Notes: a model not told the origin generated them from the sequence alone. Shown: positions 16,978 through 25,792, numbered from the stretch's first letter. The stretch is DNA of 64,000 bases from Pseudomonadota bacterium (GCA_023460395.1 JAEWQB010000010.1:324182-388181), one strand, 5' to 3'. Translations and numbers: made by a program.

Positions 16978-17059
16978 TTGTTGATGGAGAGTGCAAACGT
17001 GTGATCCTTGTGCTTCAGATACTAATGCTCCCAATCCTTCGTCTGACGTCCCGTATCAA

Positions 17060-17662
17060 CTACCGCTTCCTTTTTTTACCTCGTTTTTTTCTTACTGTTC
17101 CTTGAATAACCCTCAGGGATCCCGAAGGCTGGATAACTTGCCGACCTCCTCCATCATCAACCGCATCTTTCGACGCGACTCTTCCCCGTTCACCTGTTTG
17201 ACTCTCAATATCACTGCTTCCACTGGGGATTGGTACCGTGCCATGCCCCCCTTGGCTTCCAGTGCAAGAGCATCCCACGTTCATAGATTCACCTTCAGTT
17301 TGGACAACCTTCACTCCTCCCCCACTGCCTTCGCGATTTGCCTGCTCACGCTCGCTCAAGTTTAAAACGGCTGCTTCCAGCCTTTCCAGTCTCGACTCAA
17401 ACGACTCGTGCGCCAAAGGACTCCCCTCATCACGAGGAGACAAGTCACTAGGGTGATCCGACATGAAGTCCAAACCAAATTCTACTAAATTTTGCAGACA
17501 CCTCCCGGTGGACACCCCATACTCTTCAGACAAGGCGTTAAGCTTGTCTGCATAGCCTTCTGAAATACGCAGCGTAAACTGCTTACTCTTCTTTGCCGCA
17601 CTTCCGGCTTGTTTTAATGATAGCCCTAATTGTTTCGCGAAATGCAAATCAGCTCGAACCAT
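17060..17662 (-). CDS. Ribbon-helix-helix-like DNA-binding protein of the island
   Basis: The protein has 200 residues. An N-terminal segment (SKQFTLRISEGYADKLNALSEEYG) fits the strand-helix-helix core of ribbon-helix-helix proteins. A short coiled coil (ESRLERLEAAVLNLSEREQA) follows, then a glycine- and serine-rich middle, and a strongly basic tail (VRKKRGKKRKR). It could be an element regulator or an accessory factor for excision or mobilisation. GAGGGGA lies shortly before the ATG. The exact role is unknown. Confidence 0.65.
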   Translation of the reverse strand: MVRADLHFAKQLGLSLKQAGSAAKKSKQFTLRISEGYADKLNALSEEYGVSTGRCLQNLVEFGLDFMSDHPSDLSPRDEGSPLAHESFESRLERLEAAVLNLSEREQANREGSGGGVKVVQTEGESMNVGCSCTGSQGGHGTVPIPSGSSDIESQTGERGRVASKDAVDDGGGRQVIQPSGSLRVIQGTVRKKRGKKRKR

Positions 17663-18260
17663 AGCTTTCCCCTCTTGGATGATGTCAACTGCTATCAGGT
17701 AAATACGATTCAGATATCTAACACAATTCGACTTACTTTTGACTCAATGTTGATTTCAAATATGATTTTTAAATTTCTTGTAATAAATTACATATTACAT
17801 GAAAATTAAAAAATGTGTCAGCTCACTATTAATGGGCAGTTTCTACGTAATTATCCCGTGGAAAAAGATATAGCTGATCATAGCTATGCCTCTTTGAGAT
17901 GATGTAAATTTCCCACATAAACAGCGTGAACTACCCTGGCATTCAGATCTTGAGGGGCATTAAGCAGGCCGTGAACGGTGTTCTTCGTGCACGACCTCTA
18001 CAGAAAGTGCGGTTGAGTATTTGAGTAGCCCCCTTCAATTGGACCAAGATCTTCGACCAGTTGGAGTAGCCCCCAATTCGACCGGACACCTCGGCCAACC
18101 GAAGAGGTAGTGCTAGAGGTATGTCCAGACATCGTGTTAATGAGATTTCTACAGTCACGGCAGTGGACGTGGTCCAGCATCGCTGATGGCGCATTGCGAA
18201 AAAAACCTGTGAAATCTTCAAAAATGAAAGGCCATCTCTACGACGAGAGATGGCCAGAAA
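17663..18260. other. Non-coding stretch with degraded insertion-sequence traces
   Basis: 17663-17940 is AT-rich and holds the upstream region of the ribbon-helix-helix gene. 18023-18075 contains two direct copies of GAGTAGCCCCC, 41 bases apart, that look like insertion-sequence end debris. A perfect 10-bp stem (GGCCATCTCT with AGAGATGGCC) with a 6-base loop lies at about 18231-18256. I see no convincing gene. Confidence 0.5.
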
Positions 18261-18412
18261 AGCAGTTAGATAAGAAAAGACTGAGTATATGGAAGGTATG
18301 TACGGTCTTCAGGATCAGTGCAACGTACTACAAATCTAAGGCTAGGCTTTCAACCGAGAACGAGATGCTCGCGGACTGCCTTATCCGTTTCGAACACACC
18401 CAGCGGAACTGA
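18260..18412 (+). pseudogene. IS3-family transposase fragment (N-terminal part of OrfB)
   Basis: The reading LSIWKVCTVFRISATYYKSKARLSTENEMLADCLIRFEHTQRN matches the helix-turn-helix start of IS3-type OrfB proteins. It ends at a stop just where the IS66 element begins, and neither OrfA nor the DDE core follows. A second IS3-like piece from the integrase core lies at 22909-23010. Confidence 0.65.
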
Positions 18413-18496
18413 AATTTCGTAAGCGCACGATAAACCCCTTCTTACAGCACCACTCCATCAATGCCATGATGCCCTTCAGATCAAGGAGGAGAATTC

Positions 18497-18841
18497 ATGG
18501 CCAAGGCATCCCGACAACAGAAGAAGCACCGTTCAGCCGATTTTTGGCGTAAGCATGTCGATGGTTGGCGTGCGAGCAAGCTGACGCAAGCCGAATACTG
18601 CCGCAGACATAAGCTTTCGGCAGGCGCGTTTTATCACTGGAAGCGGCGTTTCCTAGAGCAAAGCGAAGATGTTTCCGGCAACACGCCGGACATCGTTGCG
18701 ATTCCGGTTCAGCAGATCACGGTCAAGGAAATCCAGCAACCGATCATTTTGCATGCTTCAGGCTACCAGGTAGAGCTGGCAGGCGACTTTTGCCAGGGCA
18801 CCCTCGTCAAGCTCCTTGAAACCCTTGGCCGGTTCGCATGA
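18497..18841 (+). CDS. tnpA: IS66 TnpA (Orf1) helix-turn-helix protein
   Basis: This 114-residue protein has the Orf1 motif DFWRKHVDGWRASKLTQAEYCRRHKLSAGAFYHWKRRF, a helix-turn-helix. AGGAGG lies 7 bases before the ATG. It overlaps tnpB by 4 bases. Its role in IS66 transposition is accessory. Confidence 0.92.
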   Translation: MAKASRQQKKHRSADFWRKHVDGWRASKLTQAEYCRRHKLSAGAFYHWKRRFLEQSEDVSGNTPDIVAIPVQQITVKEIQQPIILHASGYQVELAGDFCQGTLVKLLETLGRFA

Positions 18842-19188
18842 TCCTGCATTCAAACACACGGGTCTACCTCGTGCTGGGCTCAACTGATTTGCGCAAGGCC
18901 GTCAACGGCCTGTCCCTCCTTGTCGCCGGTCTTCCAGAGATGGATGTTTTCAGCGGGCAGCTGTTCGTCTTTTGCAACAAAAGCCGGACGCTCATCAAAA
19001 TCCTCTACTGGGATCGCAACGGGTTTTGTCTGTGGCAGAAGCGGTTGGAGAAGCATCGCTTCTTTTGGCCCGAGTCCAGGGAGCAGGCCCTGGAGCTTGG
19101 GGCACGTGAGCTTTCGTGGCTCCTTGAAGGACTCGACCCCACGCGGATGCAGGGCCATCCGAGTCTGAAATATTCGACTATTTTTTGA
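18838..19188 (+). CDS. tnpB: IS66 TnpB (Orf2)
   Basis: This 116-residue protein has the family signature YLVLGSTDLRKAVNGLSLLV, followed by GQLFVFCNKSRTLIKILYWDRNGFCLWQKRLEKHRF. TnpB is required for IS66 transposition and its biochemical action is unclear. The start overlaps the tnpA stop. Confidence 0.95.
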   Translation: MILHSNTRVYLVLGSTDLRKAVNGLSLLVAGLPEMDVFSGQLFVFCNKSRTLIKILYWDRNGFCLWQKRLEKHRFFWPESREQALELGARELSWLLEGLDPTRMQGHPSLKYSTIF

Positions 19189-19230
19189 CTATTATCTTTA
19201 CATTTCAGTATATTATATGTAAAAACCTCC

Positions 19231-20769
19231 ATGAGCAACGCAGTCCTGCCAAATGATCCCAAGGCTTTGAAAGCCATCCTTGCCGACCGGGACGAATACA
19301 TTTCCGAGTTGCAGGAGCAGGTCCGGTGGCTCAAGGCCGTCATTCATGCGGCGACTTCGGAACGTCGAGCCAAGCCCAATGCCAATGAACGGCAGTATTC
19401 GTTGTTTGACGAGGCGGAGGCTGTTGCTGCTGAGTTTCTGAAAGCCGACGACAGCACCGTCGCCGTGCCCAGCCATACCCGCAGGAAGAGAGGTCGGCGT
19501 CCCATTCCGCCAACTTTCCCCCGTGTGGAAGTTGTTCACGACCTGCCTGAAGAGGACAAGACGTGCCCCTGCGGCTCTCCTTTGACCCGCATCGGTGAAG
19601 AGGTCAGCGAAAAGGTGGACTTCATTCCGGCAAAGATTCAGGTGGTGCGCCACGTCCGGCCCAAGTACGCCTGCCGCGAGTGCGAGGGCGTGGAGGACGA
19701 CAGCCCCACCGTGAAGATAGCCCCTATGCCGCCGCAGGTAATTCCCAAGGGCATCGCCACACCTGGTCTCCTGGCCTATGTCCTGGCTTCCAAGTTTGTG
19801 GACGGGCTGCCGTTTTATCGCCAAGAGCGCATGTTCGCCAGGTTGGGCCTGGATGTTTCCCGGAGCACCATGTGCGGCTGGGCTCTGCGGGTCGCCGAGG
19901 CTTGTGAGCCGATCATGGGCCTTCTGCACGAAGAGATTCTGTCTGGGCCGGTCTTGAATCTGGATGAAACCACGGTGCAGGTGTTGAAAGAACCTGGCCG
20001 GAAGAACACGAGCAAATCGTATATGTGGCTCGCCCGAGGCGGACCTCCTGGAAAACCCGGCGTACTCTTTCATTATTCGCCCTCGCGTTCCGGCAAGATT
20101 GCCGAGGAGTTGGTGCGCGATTTTTCAGGCTACCTGCAAACCGACGGTTATGCGGGGTACAACGCACTGGGAGAGCGGGAGGGCATCATCCATGTGGGCT
20201 GCATGGCGCACGTGCGACGCAAATTCATGGACGTGCTCAAGGCCGGGACAAAGAAACGCGGCACGGCTCAGGAGGTGGTCGATCTTATTGCTCAACTCTA
20301 CGGCCTGGAAAAACAGGCCCGGCAAGCGGGCTTTGATGCGGATCGCATCCAGGCCATGCGTCAGAACCAGTCCCGTCAGATCATGGACACCATAAAGGCC
20401 TTGCTTCTGGAGCGGGGACAGCCCACGCCGCCCAAAAGCCTTCTCGGGCGGGCTATAGCCTATGCCTTGGGACAGTGGGAACGAGTTGAAACGTATCTTG
20501 AAGACGGAATCTTGCTGCCAGATAACAATTTGGCCGAAAACGCCATCCGTCCCTTTGCGGTTGGTCGGAAGAACTGGCTCTTTTCAGGTTCACCCAGAGG
20601 CGCTGCAGCAAACGCGGCCTTGTACAGCTTGGTCGAGACGGCGAAGGCCAATGGACTGGAACCATTGCGATATCTGCACTTTCTCTTTGAAGAGCTGCCG
20701 GGCGTGAAGTCGGATGATGAGAGAAGAAGCTTGTTGCCGCAGTATCTTGCCCCTGAAGAACTGGTGTGA
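19231..20769 (+). CDS. tnpC: IS66 transposase TnpC (DDE type)
   Basis: The protein has 512 residues. An N-terminal leucine-zipper-like helix (ISELQEQVRWLKAVI) and a zinc-finger-like CPCGSPL...CRECEG region precede the DDE domain (NLDETTVQVL, LQTDGYAGYN, NNLAENAIRPFAVGRKNWLF). The C-terminal IS66 motif EPLRYLHFLFEELPG is present. The reading frame is intact, so the element may be active. Confidence 0.95.
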   Translation: MSNAVLPNDPKALKAILADRDEYISELQEQVRWLKAVIHAATSERRAKPNANERQYSLFDEAEAVAAEFLKADDSTVAVPSHTRRKRGRRPIPPTFPRVEVVHDLPEEDKTCPCGSPLTRIGEEVSEKVDFIPAKIQVVRHVRPKYACRECEGVEDDSPTVKIAPMPPQVIPKGIATPGLLAYVLASKFVDGLPFYRQERMFARLGLDVSRSTMCGWALRVAEACEPIMGLLHEEILSGPVLNLDETTVQVLKEPGRKNTSKSYMWLARGGPPGKPGVLFHYSPSRSGKIAEELVRDFSGYLQTDGYAGYNALGEREGIIHVGCMAHVRRKFMDVLKAGTKKRGTAQEVVDLIAQLYGLEKQARQAGFDADRIQAMRQNQSRQIMDTIKALLLERGQPTPPKSLLGRAIAYALGQWERVETYLEDGILLPDNNLAENAIRPFAVGRKNWLFSGSPRGAAANAALYSLVETAKANGLEPLRYLHFLFEELPGVKSDDERRSLLPQYLAPEELV

Positions 20770-20848
20770 TAGCTAGATGGTGAAGATTGGAAGAGGCTAA
20801 GAAAATTTACGCTTACCTTCAAACAATCACACCATAAAGGGGGATAAA

Positions 20849-22036
20849 ATGAGTTTCATACTGACAGAGAGCGTTACCTGGATCGGTAAGATTGATTGGG
20901 AATTGCAAAAATTCCATGGAGAGGAGTACTCAACTTTCAAAGGCTCTTCTTACAATTCATACCTCGTCCGAGATGAGAAAACAGTTCTGATCGACACGGT
21001 CTATGGCCCCTTTGGGAAGGAATTCGTCGCCAATCTGGAAAGAGAAATCGATTTAGACAAGATCGACTACATAATCATGAACCACTGTGAAGTGGACCAT
21101 AGCGGGGGACTACCGGAACTCATGCGCCGCATACCGGACGTACCGATTTACTGTTCAGCCCAAGCGGTAAAAATACTGAAAGGCTACTACCACTCCGACT
21201 GGAATTTCCAGGTGGTCAAAACGGGAGATACTCTCTCCCTGGGAGAGAAAACCCTATCCTTCATTTCAGCCCCGATGCTCCATTGGCCGGACTCCATGTT
21301 CACCTATATGGACAAGGAGAACGTCTTATTCAGCAACGACGCCTTTGGTCACCACCTCGCATCCGACCTGATGTACAACGATTTGGTCGACCAGGATGAA
21401 CTCATGAACGAATGCATAAAATATTATGCAAACATCCTCACGCCGTTCAGCAAGTTGGTGACAAAAAAGATCAACGAAGTTGTTGGGCTGGGATTGCCCG
21501 TTGACTTCATCTTCCCCAGCCATGGCATCATGTGGCGCGACAATCCTCTTCAGATCGTGCAGAAATATCTGGAGTGGGCAGACGATTATCAAGAGGATCA
21601 AGTGACCATCATCTATGACACAATGTGGAACAGCACGCGAGACATGGCCGAGGCGATCGCCTCGGGAATCCGACAGGCTAACGATCAGGTTGTCATCAAA
21701 ATCCTCCATGTCGGGCAACGCGACAAGAATGACATTCTTACGGAGGTATTCCGCTCCAAAATGGTGGTAGCAGGTTGTTCGACCATCAACAAAGGCATTC
21801 TCTCCCATATGGCAGGCATGCTCGAAATGATCCACGGCCTTGCCTTCAAGAACAAGAAAGGAGCAGCCTTCGGCTCCTACGGCTGGTCGGGAGAGAGTGT
21901 CAAAATGATTTCTGACAGTCTTGAAAAAGCAGGAATAGAAGTGGTCGCGGAAGGTTTAAAGACACTGTGGAAACCCGACGATGCAGGTCGTCAGGAATGC
22001 GAAGCATACGGTCGGCAACTCGCTGAATATTTATAG
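20849..22036 (+). CDS. Flavodiiron protein (A-type flavoprotein; rubredoxin:oxygen/NO oxidoreductase)
   Basis: The protein has 395 residues. The N-terminal beta-lactamase-like domain carries the full diiron set: H79, E81, D83 and H84 in NHCEVDHSGG, H145 in PMLHWPDSM, D164 in SNDAFGHH, and H225 in FPSHGIMWR. The C-terminal flavodoxin domain (about 250-395) starts VTIIYDTMWNSTRDMAEAIA. Such proteins reduce O2 to water or NO to N2O in anaerobes, taking electrons from rubredoxin. GGGGGA lies 7 bases before the ATG. It follows directly on the IS66 right end and is 18 bases before the cupin gene. Confidence 0.95.
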   Translation: MSFILTESVTWIGKIDWELQKFHGEEYSTFKGSSYNSYLVRDEKTVLIDTVYGPFGKEFVANLEREIDLDKIDYIIMNHCEVDHSGGLPELMRRIPDVPIYCSAQAVKILKGYYHSDWNFQVVKTGDTLSLGEKTLSFISAPMLHWPDSMFTYMDKENVLFSNDAFGHHLASDLMYNDLVDQDELMNECIKYYANILTPFSKLVTKKINEVVGLGLPVDFIFPSHGIMWRDNPLQIVQKYLEWADDYQEDQVTIIYDTMWNSTRDMAEAIASGIRQANDQVVIKILHVGQRDKNDILTEVFRSKMVVAGCSTINKGILSHMAGMLEMIHGLAFKNKKGAAFGSYGWSGESVKMISDSLEKAGIEVVAEGLKTLWKPDDAGRQECEAYGRQLAEYL

Positions 22037-22054
22037 CCTTAATAAGGAGATAAC

Positions 22055-22384
22055 ATGAGCAATACCAAGAAAGTTGGAGTCGCTTTTGAAGTTGAGGGAT
22101 CAATTCAGTATGCCGATGACTCTGTGGTCAGCCAGACTCTGCTCAACAAGGATACAGGAACAATCACCCTTTTCGCCTTTGACGAAGGCCAGGGACTAAG
22201 CGAACACACTGCTCCGTTTGATGCTGTTGTCCACATCCTGGACGGACAGGCCCAGATCACCATTGGTGGGGATTCTCATGCAGTGAGCAAAGGCGAGATG
22301 ATCATCATGCCTGCCAACATTCCTCATGCACTTCATGCCGAGATAAAGTTTAAGATGCTCCTGACTATGATTCGCGGAGAATAA
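22055..22384 (+). CDS. Cupin-domain protein
   Basis: This 109-residue single small beta-barrel has SEHTAPFDAVVHILDGQAQITIGGDSHAVSKGEMIIMPANIPHAL, the two cupin motifs with metal-binding histidine and glutamate positions. Small cupins of this type often bind a metal or small ligand, and the activity cannot be told. It shares an operon with the flavodiiron gene (18-base gap; AAGGAG before the ATG), suggesting a role in the oxygen or NO response. Confidence 0.88.
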   Translation: MSNTKKVGVAFEVEGSIQYADDSVVSQTLLNKDTGTITLFAFDEGQGLSEHTAPFDAVVHILDGQAQITIGGDSHAVSKGEMIIMPANIPHALHAEIKFKMLLTMIRGE

Positions 22385-22758
22385 AGCAGTAAAACCTGAA
22401 ATAAGACTATAGCCTCGGTGCAATCGCGATTGGAAAAGCCATTGGGGGCCTCACAAAGGGAGGCACCCCCAGTGGCTAAACCATTGGTCATTGCCATTTG
22501 AGACAATAAATGCCCCTCGGCAGAGGCAGCACTGATAATTAATCAGTAAGTCGTCCTCCATAACCGCCTGGAAACAAGCAAATTCTGGATAAACCATCAA
22601 GCATAACAAATCAGAAAATCAAAAGTAAACGCCCAAAAACCATGTATTTTTCCTTGGTATACCGAGTGTATACCAGCATACGCCTTTTTGCCCCGGTATA
22701 CAAAAATAGGCGAAATAAGTTCAATTATTTCAGCACTTATTTTCCAGACATTTTCTTC

Positions 22759-22800
22759 GTAATCAGTAGGTCGTCGGTTCAACTCCGATTTTTGGCTCCA
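22759..22800 (+). other. 3'-half of a tRNA (threonine-like), probable old attachment-site relic
   Basis: The segment runs from an anticodon-arm end (GTAATCAG) through a T-arm (GTCGG, loop TTCAACT, CCGAT) to TTTTGGC-T-CCA. This is the 3' half of a tRNA with CCA and a T discriminator base, as in some tRNA-Thr(TGT). No 5' half precedes it. Integrases leave such 3' halves at att sites, so this may be the end of a second, older element. Confidence 0.5.
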
Positions 22801-22908
22801 ACGAAATCAAGCGCTTACGAAATTTCACCATGTTCTTCCTGCAGTTACGAAATGTCCGTGGATACTAACTTTTCCTGCCTGCTAAACTTGTCATCCACAG
22901 CCGTCGTA

Positions 22909-23010
22909 AACTTCGAACAGATCCTTGGCAGACAGGGAAAAGCGGAGTCGATTCGTTGTGGCAACGGATCGGAATACGTCAGCAACACACTTGCTCACAT
23001 GGACTGCTAA
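22909..23010 (+). pseudogene. IS3-family transposase fragment (integrase core)
   Basis: FEQILGRQGKAESIRCGNGSEYVSNTLAHMD resembles the second-aspartate region (IRCDNGPEYIS) of IS3 OrfB, but reads GNG in place of DNG. It lacks start, flanks and the rest of the core. It could come from the same broken copy as the piece at 18260. Confidence 0.55.
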
Positions 23011-23243
23011 TCAGGGAATATGCATCAAGCCCCCCCCAGCAGAGCATCTGAGCTAATAGGCACAATTTGACCACACGTGATTTTTTTGACAGTCCACATC
23101 CCAAGATTGAGGGGGTGTTGCCCATGCAACTGGCCAAGTGCATTCATTAGCCAGAGGATCATCCGAAAAGGGGGAAATTTCGTTGGAGCAACACTAGTGG
23201 CACCGACCAAGCGTGCAGGCTGGCGACTCCCATAAAGGTTCAA

Positions 23244-23651
23244 TCAAGGATCAGCTAGTTCTAAAAGGCCTTCGTCGCTCTCTCTAATGATTTCTTTCAA
23301 CCTTTTCTTTGAAATTCGATATCCTCGAACGCTGCCTTGACCTGCTACATAACACACGCAAGTAAGACCTGTTTCCCCCTTTGAAACTAGCACCTTTTCC
23401 GTGACAAGCCATTGTAAAAAAACTCTTAAATCCTCTGAGTAAGGATCTAAATCGAGGATTTTATACAAAGTCATTGGAGGGTAGAGAAGATCATTGCTCC
23501 CTTTTGTACCAATGGGCAAAGGAAAAGCTCCACGCCTTCGCAACCATAAATCATACAACTTATCATGCATCCATACTGGAGATGACTTCAAGTTTTCATA
23601 AAATCTTAAAAGATCTGAACAAAAATTATAACCAGAATTATTCGGCAGCAA
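23244..23651 (-). CDS. Hypothetical protein of the island
   Basis: The open reading is about 135 residues with a TTG start at 23651. The true start may be a later ATG (MHDKLYDLWLRRRG). The product looks like a small soluble protein with EDLRVFLQWLVTEKVLVSKGETGLTCVCYVAG and a basic SKKRLKEIIRE segment, reminiscent of a winged-helix regulator but not assignable. It is AT-rich compared with the backbone. Confidence 0.4.
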   Translation of the reverse strand: MLPNNSGYNFCSDLLRFYENLKSSPVWMHDKLYDLWLRRRGAFPLPIGTKGSNDLLYPPMTLYKILDLDPYSEDLRVFLQWLVTEKVLVSKGETGLTCVCYVAGQGSVRGYRISKKRLKEIIRESDEGLLELADP

Positions 23652-23891
23652 TCGATGACTCTGAACAAACCCTAACTTCTAAACAACCCGGCATTTTTCC
23701 CATTCCAACTCCCCGTAATAACCGGTGACTTAGTATCCCATCGCAGCGACCGAATAGACGTGGTTCGCTATGGACTGGACGACGAGCTGTTGAAATTGAA
23801 AGTTTGATTAGAGCGGAGGACAGAATAACAAAAGAAGACAAACGGAGAGTGAAGAATAAATGACGAGTTACTAAGACAAGCTCGATAGTAC

Positions 23892-24302
23892 TCATATTAC
23901 TTGGGAGGAATTTTCCTCAAAAAAATCAAACAGTATATTGTTAACAGTCTGAACAACTAGGTCAAATCGAAAAGCTGGAATCGAAAATGTCTGGTGATCT
24001 GAAGGAATACCGTATGCATCGCGAAACTTTTCGTCTTCATAGACGAAGAATTGCATATCACTGCAGAATTCCTTTTCAACACAACAGATTACCATTATTT
24101 CTCCGGACAACATACTGTCTGAGCACGCTAGTGAAAACCCCCATCGTCCACCATGAAGAAACGGGCGCGTCTGACTATAGTACTTGTGTCCTCCTTTGTC
24201 GTGGTCGAACGGAGCGAAGGACGGCACTCTCTCCGAGAGGACTTCCAACAAACCAAGCAATTGTGCTGGGATTCCCATATTTTTGTCTGCGATGTATTCC
24301 AT
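23892..24302 (-). CDS. Hypothetical protein of the island
   Basis: This 136-residue product is acidic and soluble, with PFLHGGRWGFSLACSDSMLSGEIMVICCVEKEF and a C-terminal helix (FDLVVQTVNNILFDFFEEN). No family is recognised. A further 85-codon open frame starts in its stop (ATGA at 23892-23895) and runs to 23638. That frame looks compositionally odd, and I do not support it as a gene. The region lies between the island integrase and the IS debris. Confidence 0.45.
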   Translation of the reverse strand: MEYIADKNMGIPAQLLGLLEVLSERVPSFAPFDHDKGGHKYYSQTRPFLHGGRWGFSLACSDSMLSGEIMVICCVEKEFCSDMQFFVYEDEKFRDAYGIPSDHQTFSIPAFRFDLVVQTVNNILFDFFEENSSQVI

Positions 24303-24478
24303 AATTTTGTTCAGTTCCTCAATCTCTGCTTATATAGAACGATTGCTAAATCATTTTGAACCATCTTTGGCATTACCTGTAGGGCCTAATCCTTCACAAA
24401 GCTGTGACATAATAAAGCTGCCATCAGTCAGCTAACCATCAGTTACAAAATTAATAATTAATTCAACTAACATCCCAC

Positions 24479-25705
24479 CTATCCCTTCACAATCCGCACC
24501 TTCGCACTCCCAACACCTGCCCCCTCTTCCAGACTCCCTTCCAGCACCTTAGCCTTCCGCCTCAGCCCCTCTGGGGCGAGGTGGCTGTAGCGCGTGGTCA
24601 TCTTGAAGTCGGCATGCCCCATAAGCTCTTTTACACTGTAAAGATCCACTCCCTTCTGCACCAGCCAGCTCGCGTAGGTGTGGCGCAAGGTGTGAAAACA
24701 TACCCGCTGCCGGGAGTCGGCGACGTCTTCGTTAAACAATTCGTCCACGGTGCGGGAATAAGCCTTCGAAATACGGTCTACCTTACCACCGGTGCGACTA
24801 GTGAACACCAAGCCGCTACGCTGCCCTAAATGGCGACTACGTAGCACCTCAGTTATCTCATCGGTCAAGTAGGCATAGCGATTTTGCGAATTTTTCGGAT
24901 CACGGATCAAAATGCGCCCATCTGGAAAGTCTATATCCTGCCATTCCAATGAAGCTATCTCGCCAAAGCGCATCCCGGAAAACAGCGAGATTACAGCCAT
25001 ATCGTGAGACATTGGAGAACGTTCAGCCAACTCCTTCAGCAAGAACACAGCTTCAGCGGGCGTCAAGAAGCGCTGTCGCTGATTGTCCTTCTGTGGAAGC
25101 TTAACTTGAAGACCAGGGAAAGGCGCAGACACGTACCCATCACGCAAAGCCAGGTTCCACACTTGCGAAACCACCCCCATGGCGTACTTGATTGTTTTAG
25201 GGGACTTTCCAGCCTTCACCATCCCTTGCTTAACCCTCTCCAGGTGAAACGGAACCAGCTTGAGCAAAGGAACCTCTGCCAACTGCGGTGCAATCCAAAG
25301 CTTCCATAGAGATGCTTCCGTTGCCCGGGAACGCGCACTCTTCTCGCCTTGCAGAGGAAGGTAGAAATCTGTCCAGAACTCCTGAAAAGTAGTGGCGTCA
25401 CGCTCAGCCTGCTGCTTGGCCACCTCCCTTTCCTTTGCTTCGGCAGCGGCAACTTCCCGCTGCTCAGCAACCGTCCGTAAGCCTTTACCTGTCCTGTGCG
25501 CTTCTTTAAGGTCGTGAAGGATCTTCGACGCCTTAAGGGGGGTCATGTTCTGGGATGTCCATCCAAGCCCTTCCCATTTCTTTTTTCCATCAAGTCTATA
25601 GGTAATTTCGATATACAAATCAGCGCGAATCCCGTGCTTGCGTGTCGGGTGTGGTGTGCCATACACACCGGGGTAGTCCGTACGCTCTCTTTTGGGCTTG
25701 CTCAT
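24479..25705 (-). CDS. int: Tyrosine recombinase (island integrase)
   Basis: The protein has 408 residues. An arm-binding N-terminal region (PRKHGIRADLYIEITYRLDGKKKWEGLGW) and a SAM-like core-binding domain (TFQEFWTDFYLPLQGEKSARSRATEASLW) precede the catalytic domain. There the first arginine lies in FSGMRFGEIASLEW, then HTLRHTYASW, GHADFKMTTRYSHLA with the last histidine and the tyrosine nucleophile. GGAG lies 7 bases before the ATG. The gene lies 218 bases from attR and points inward. Confidence 0.96.
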   Translation of the reverse strand: MSKPKRERTDYPGVYGTPHPTRKHGIRADLYIEITYRLDGKKKWEGLGWTSQNMTPLKASKILHDLKEAHRTGKGLRTVAEQREVAAAEAKEREVAKQQAERDATTFQEFWTDFYLPLQGEKSARSRATEASLWKLWIAPQLAEVPLLKLVPFHLERVKQGMVKAGKSPKTIKYAMGVVSQVWNLALRDGYVSAPFPGLQVKLPQKDNQRQRFLTPAEAVFLLKELAERSPMSHDMAVISLFSGMRFGEIASLEWQDIDFPDGRILIRDPKNSQNRYAYLTDEITEVLRSRHLGQRSGLVFTSRTGGKVDRISKAYSRTVDELFNEDVADSRQRVCFHTLRHTYASWLVQKGVDLYSVKELMGHADFKMTTRYSHLAPEGLRRKAKVLEGSLEEGAGVGSAKVRIVKG

Positions 25706-25712
25706 CTTCGCT

Positions 25713-25779
25713 CCTGCGACCCACTAGCAAATAAAAAAGTCAATAATATCAACTTTGCCATCAGAACCAGAGGGTCGCA
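25713..25779. promoter_or_regulatory. att-core-like sequences at the integrase promoter
   Basis: ACCAGAGGGTCGCA (25766-25779) repeats 14 bases of the tRNA att core, and GGGTCGCAGG occurs inverted at 25713-25722 over the integrase ribosome-binding region. They may let the integrase bind its own promoter. Confidence 0.4.
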
Positions 25780-25792
25780 AAATGGCAAATTC

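Larger units (their letters stand above)
18419..20816 (+). mobile_element. IS66-family insertion sequence
   Basis: About 2.4 kb with the three IS66 genes tnpA, tnpB and tnpC in order. The left end begins GTAAGCG (18419) and the right end is its inverse CGCTTAC (20810-20816). GTAA ends are typical of IS66. The expected 8-bp target duplications are not seen (GAAATTTC on the left, CTTCAAAC on the right), so one flank has probably been rearranged since insertion. Confidence 0.85.
22385..23243. other. Patchwork non-coding region with mobile-element relics
   Basis: 22438-22476 forms a long imperfect GC hairpin after the cupin gene and may end its transcript. 22656-22701 has three copies of GGTATAC or its complement, and 22713-22732 is a GAAATAA/TTATTTC dyad. 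22759-22800 is a tRNA 3'-half relic and 22909-23010 an IS3 fragment. 23025-23243 has no gene I can support. Confidence 0.5.

Noticed and set aside
18411..20824. 8-bp target duplication around IS66
   Set aside because: Flanks GAAATTTC and CTTCAAAC do not match.
23025..23243. Small leftward ORF
   Set aside because: No start support or recognisable product; it lies in relic-rich DNA.
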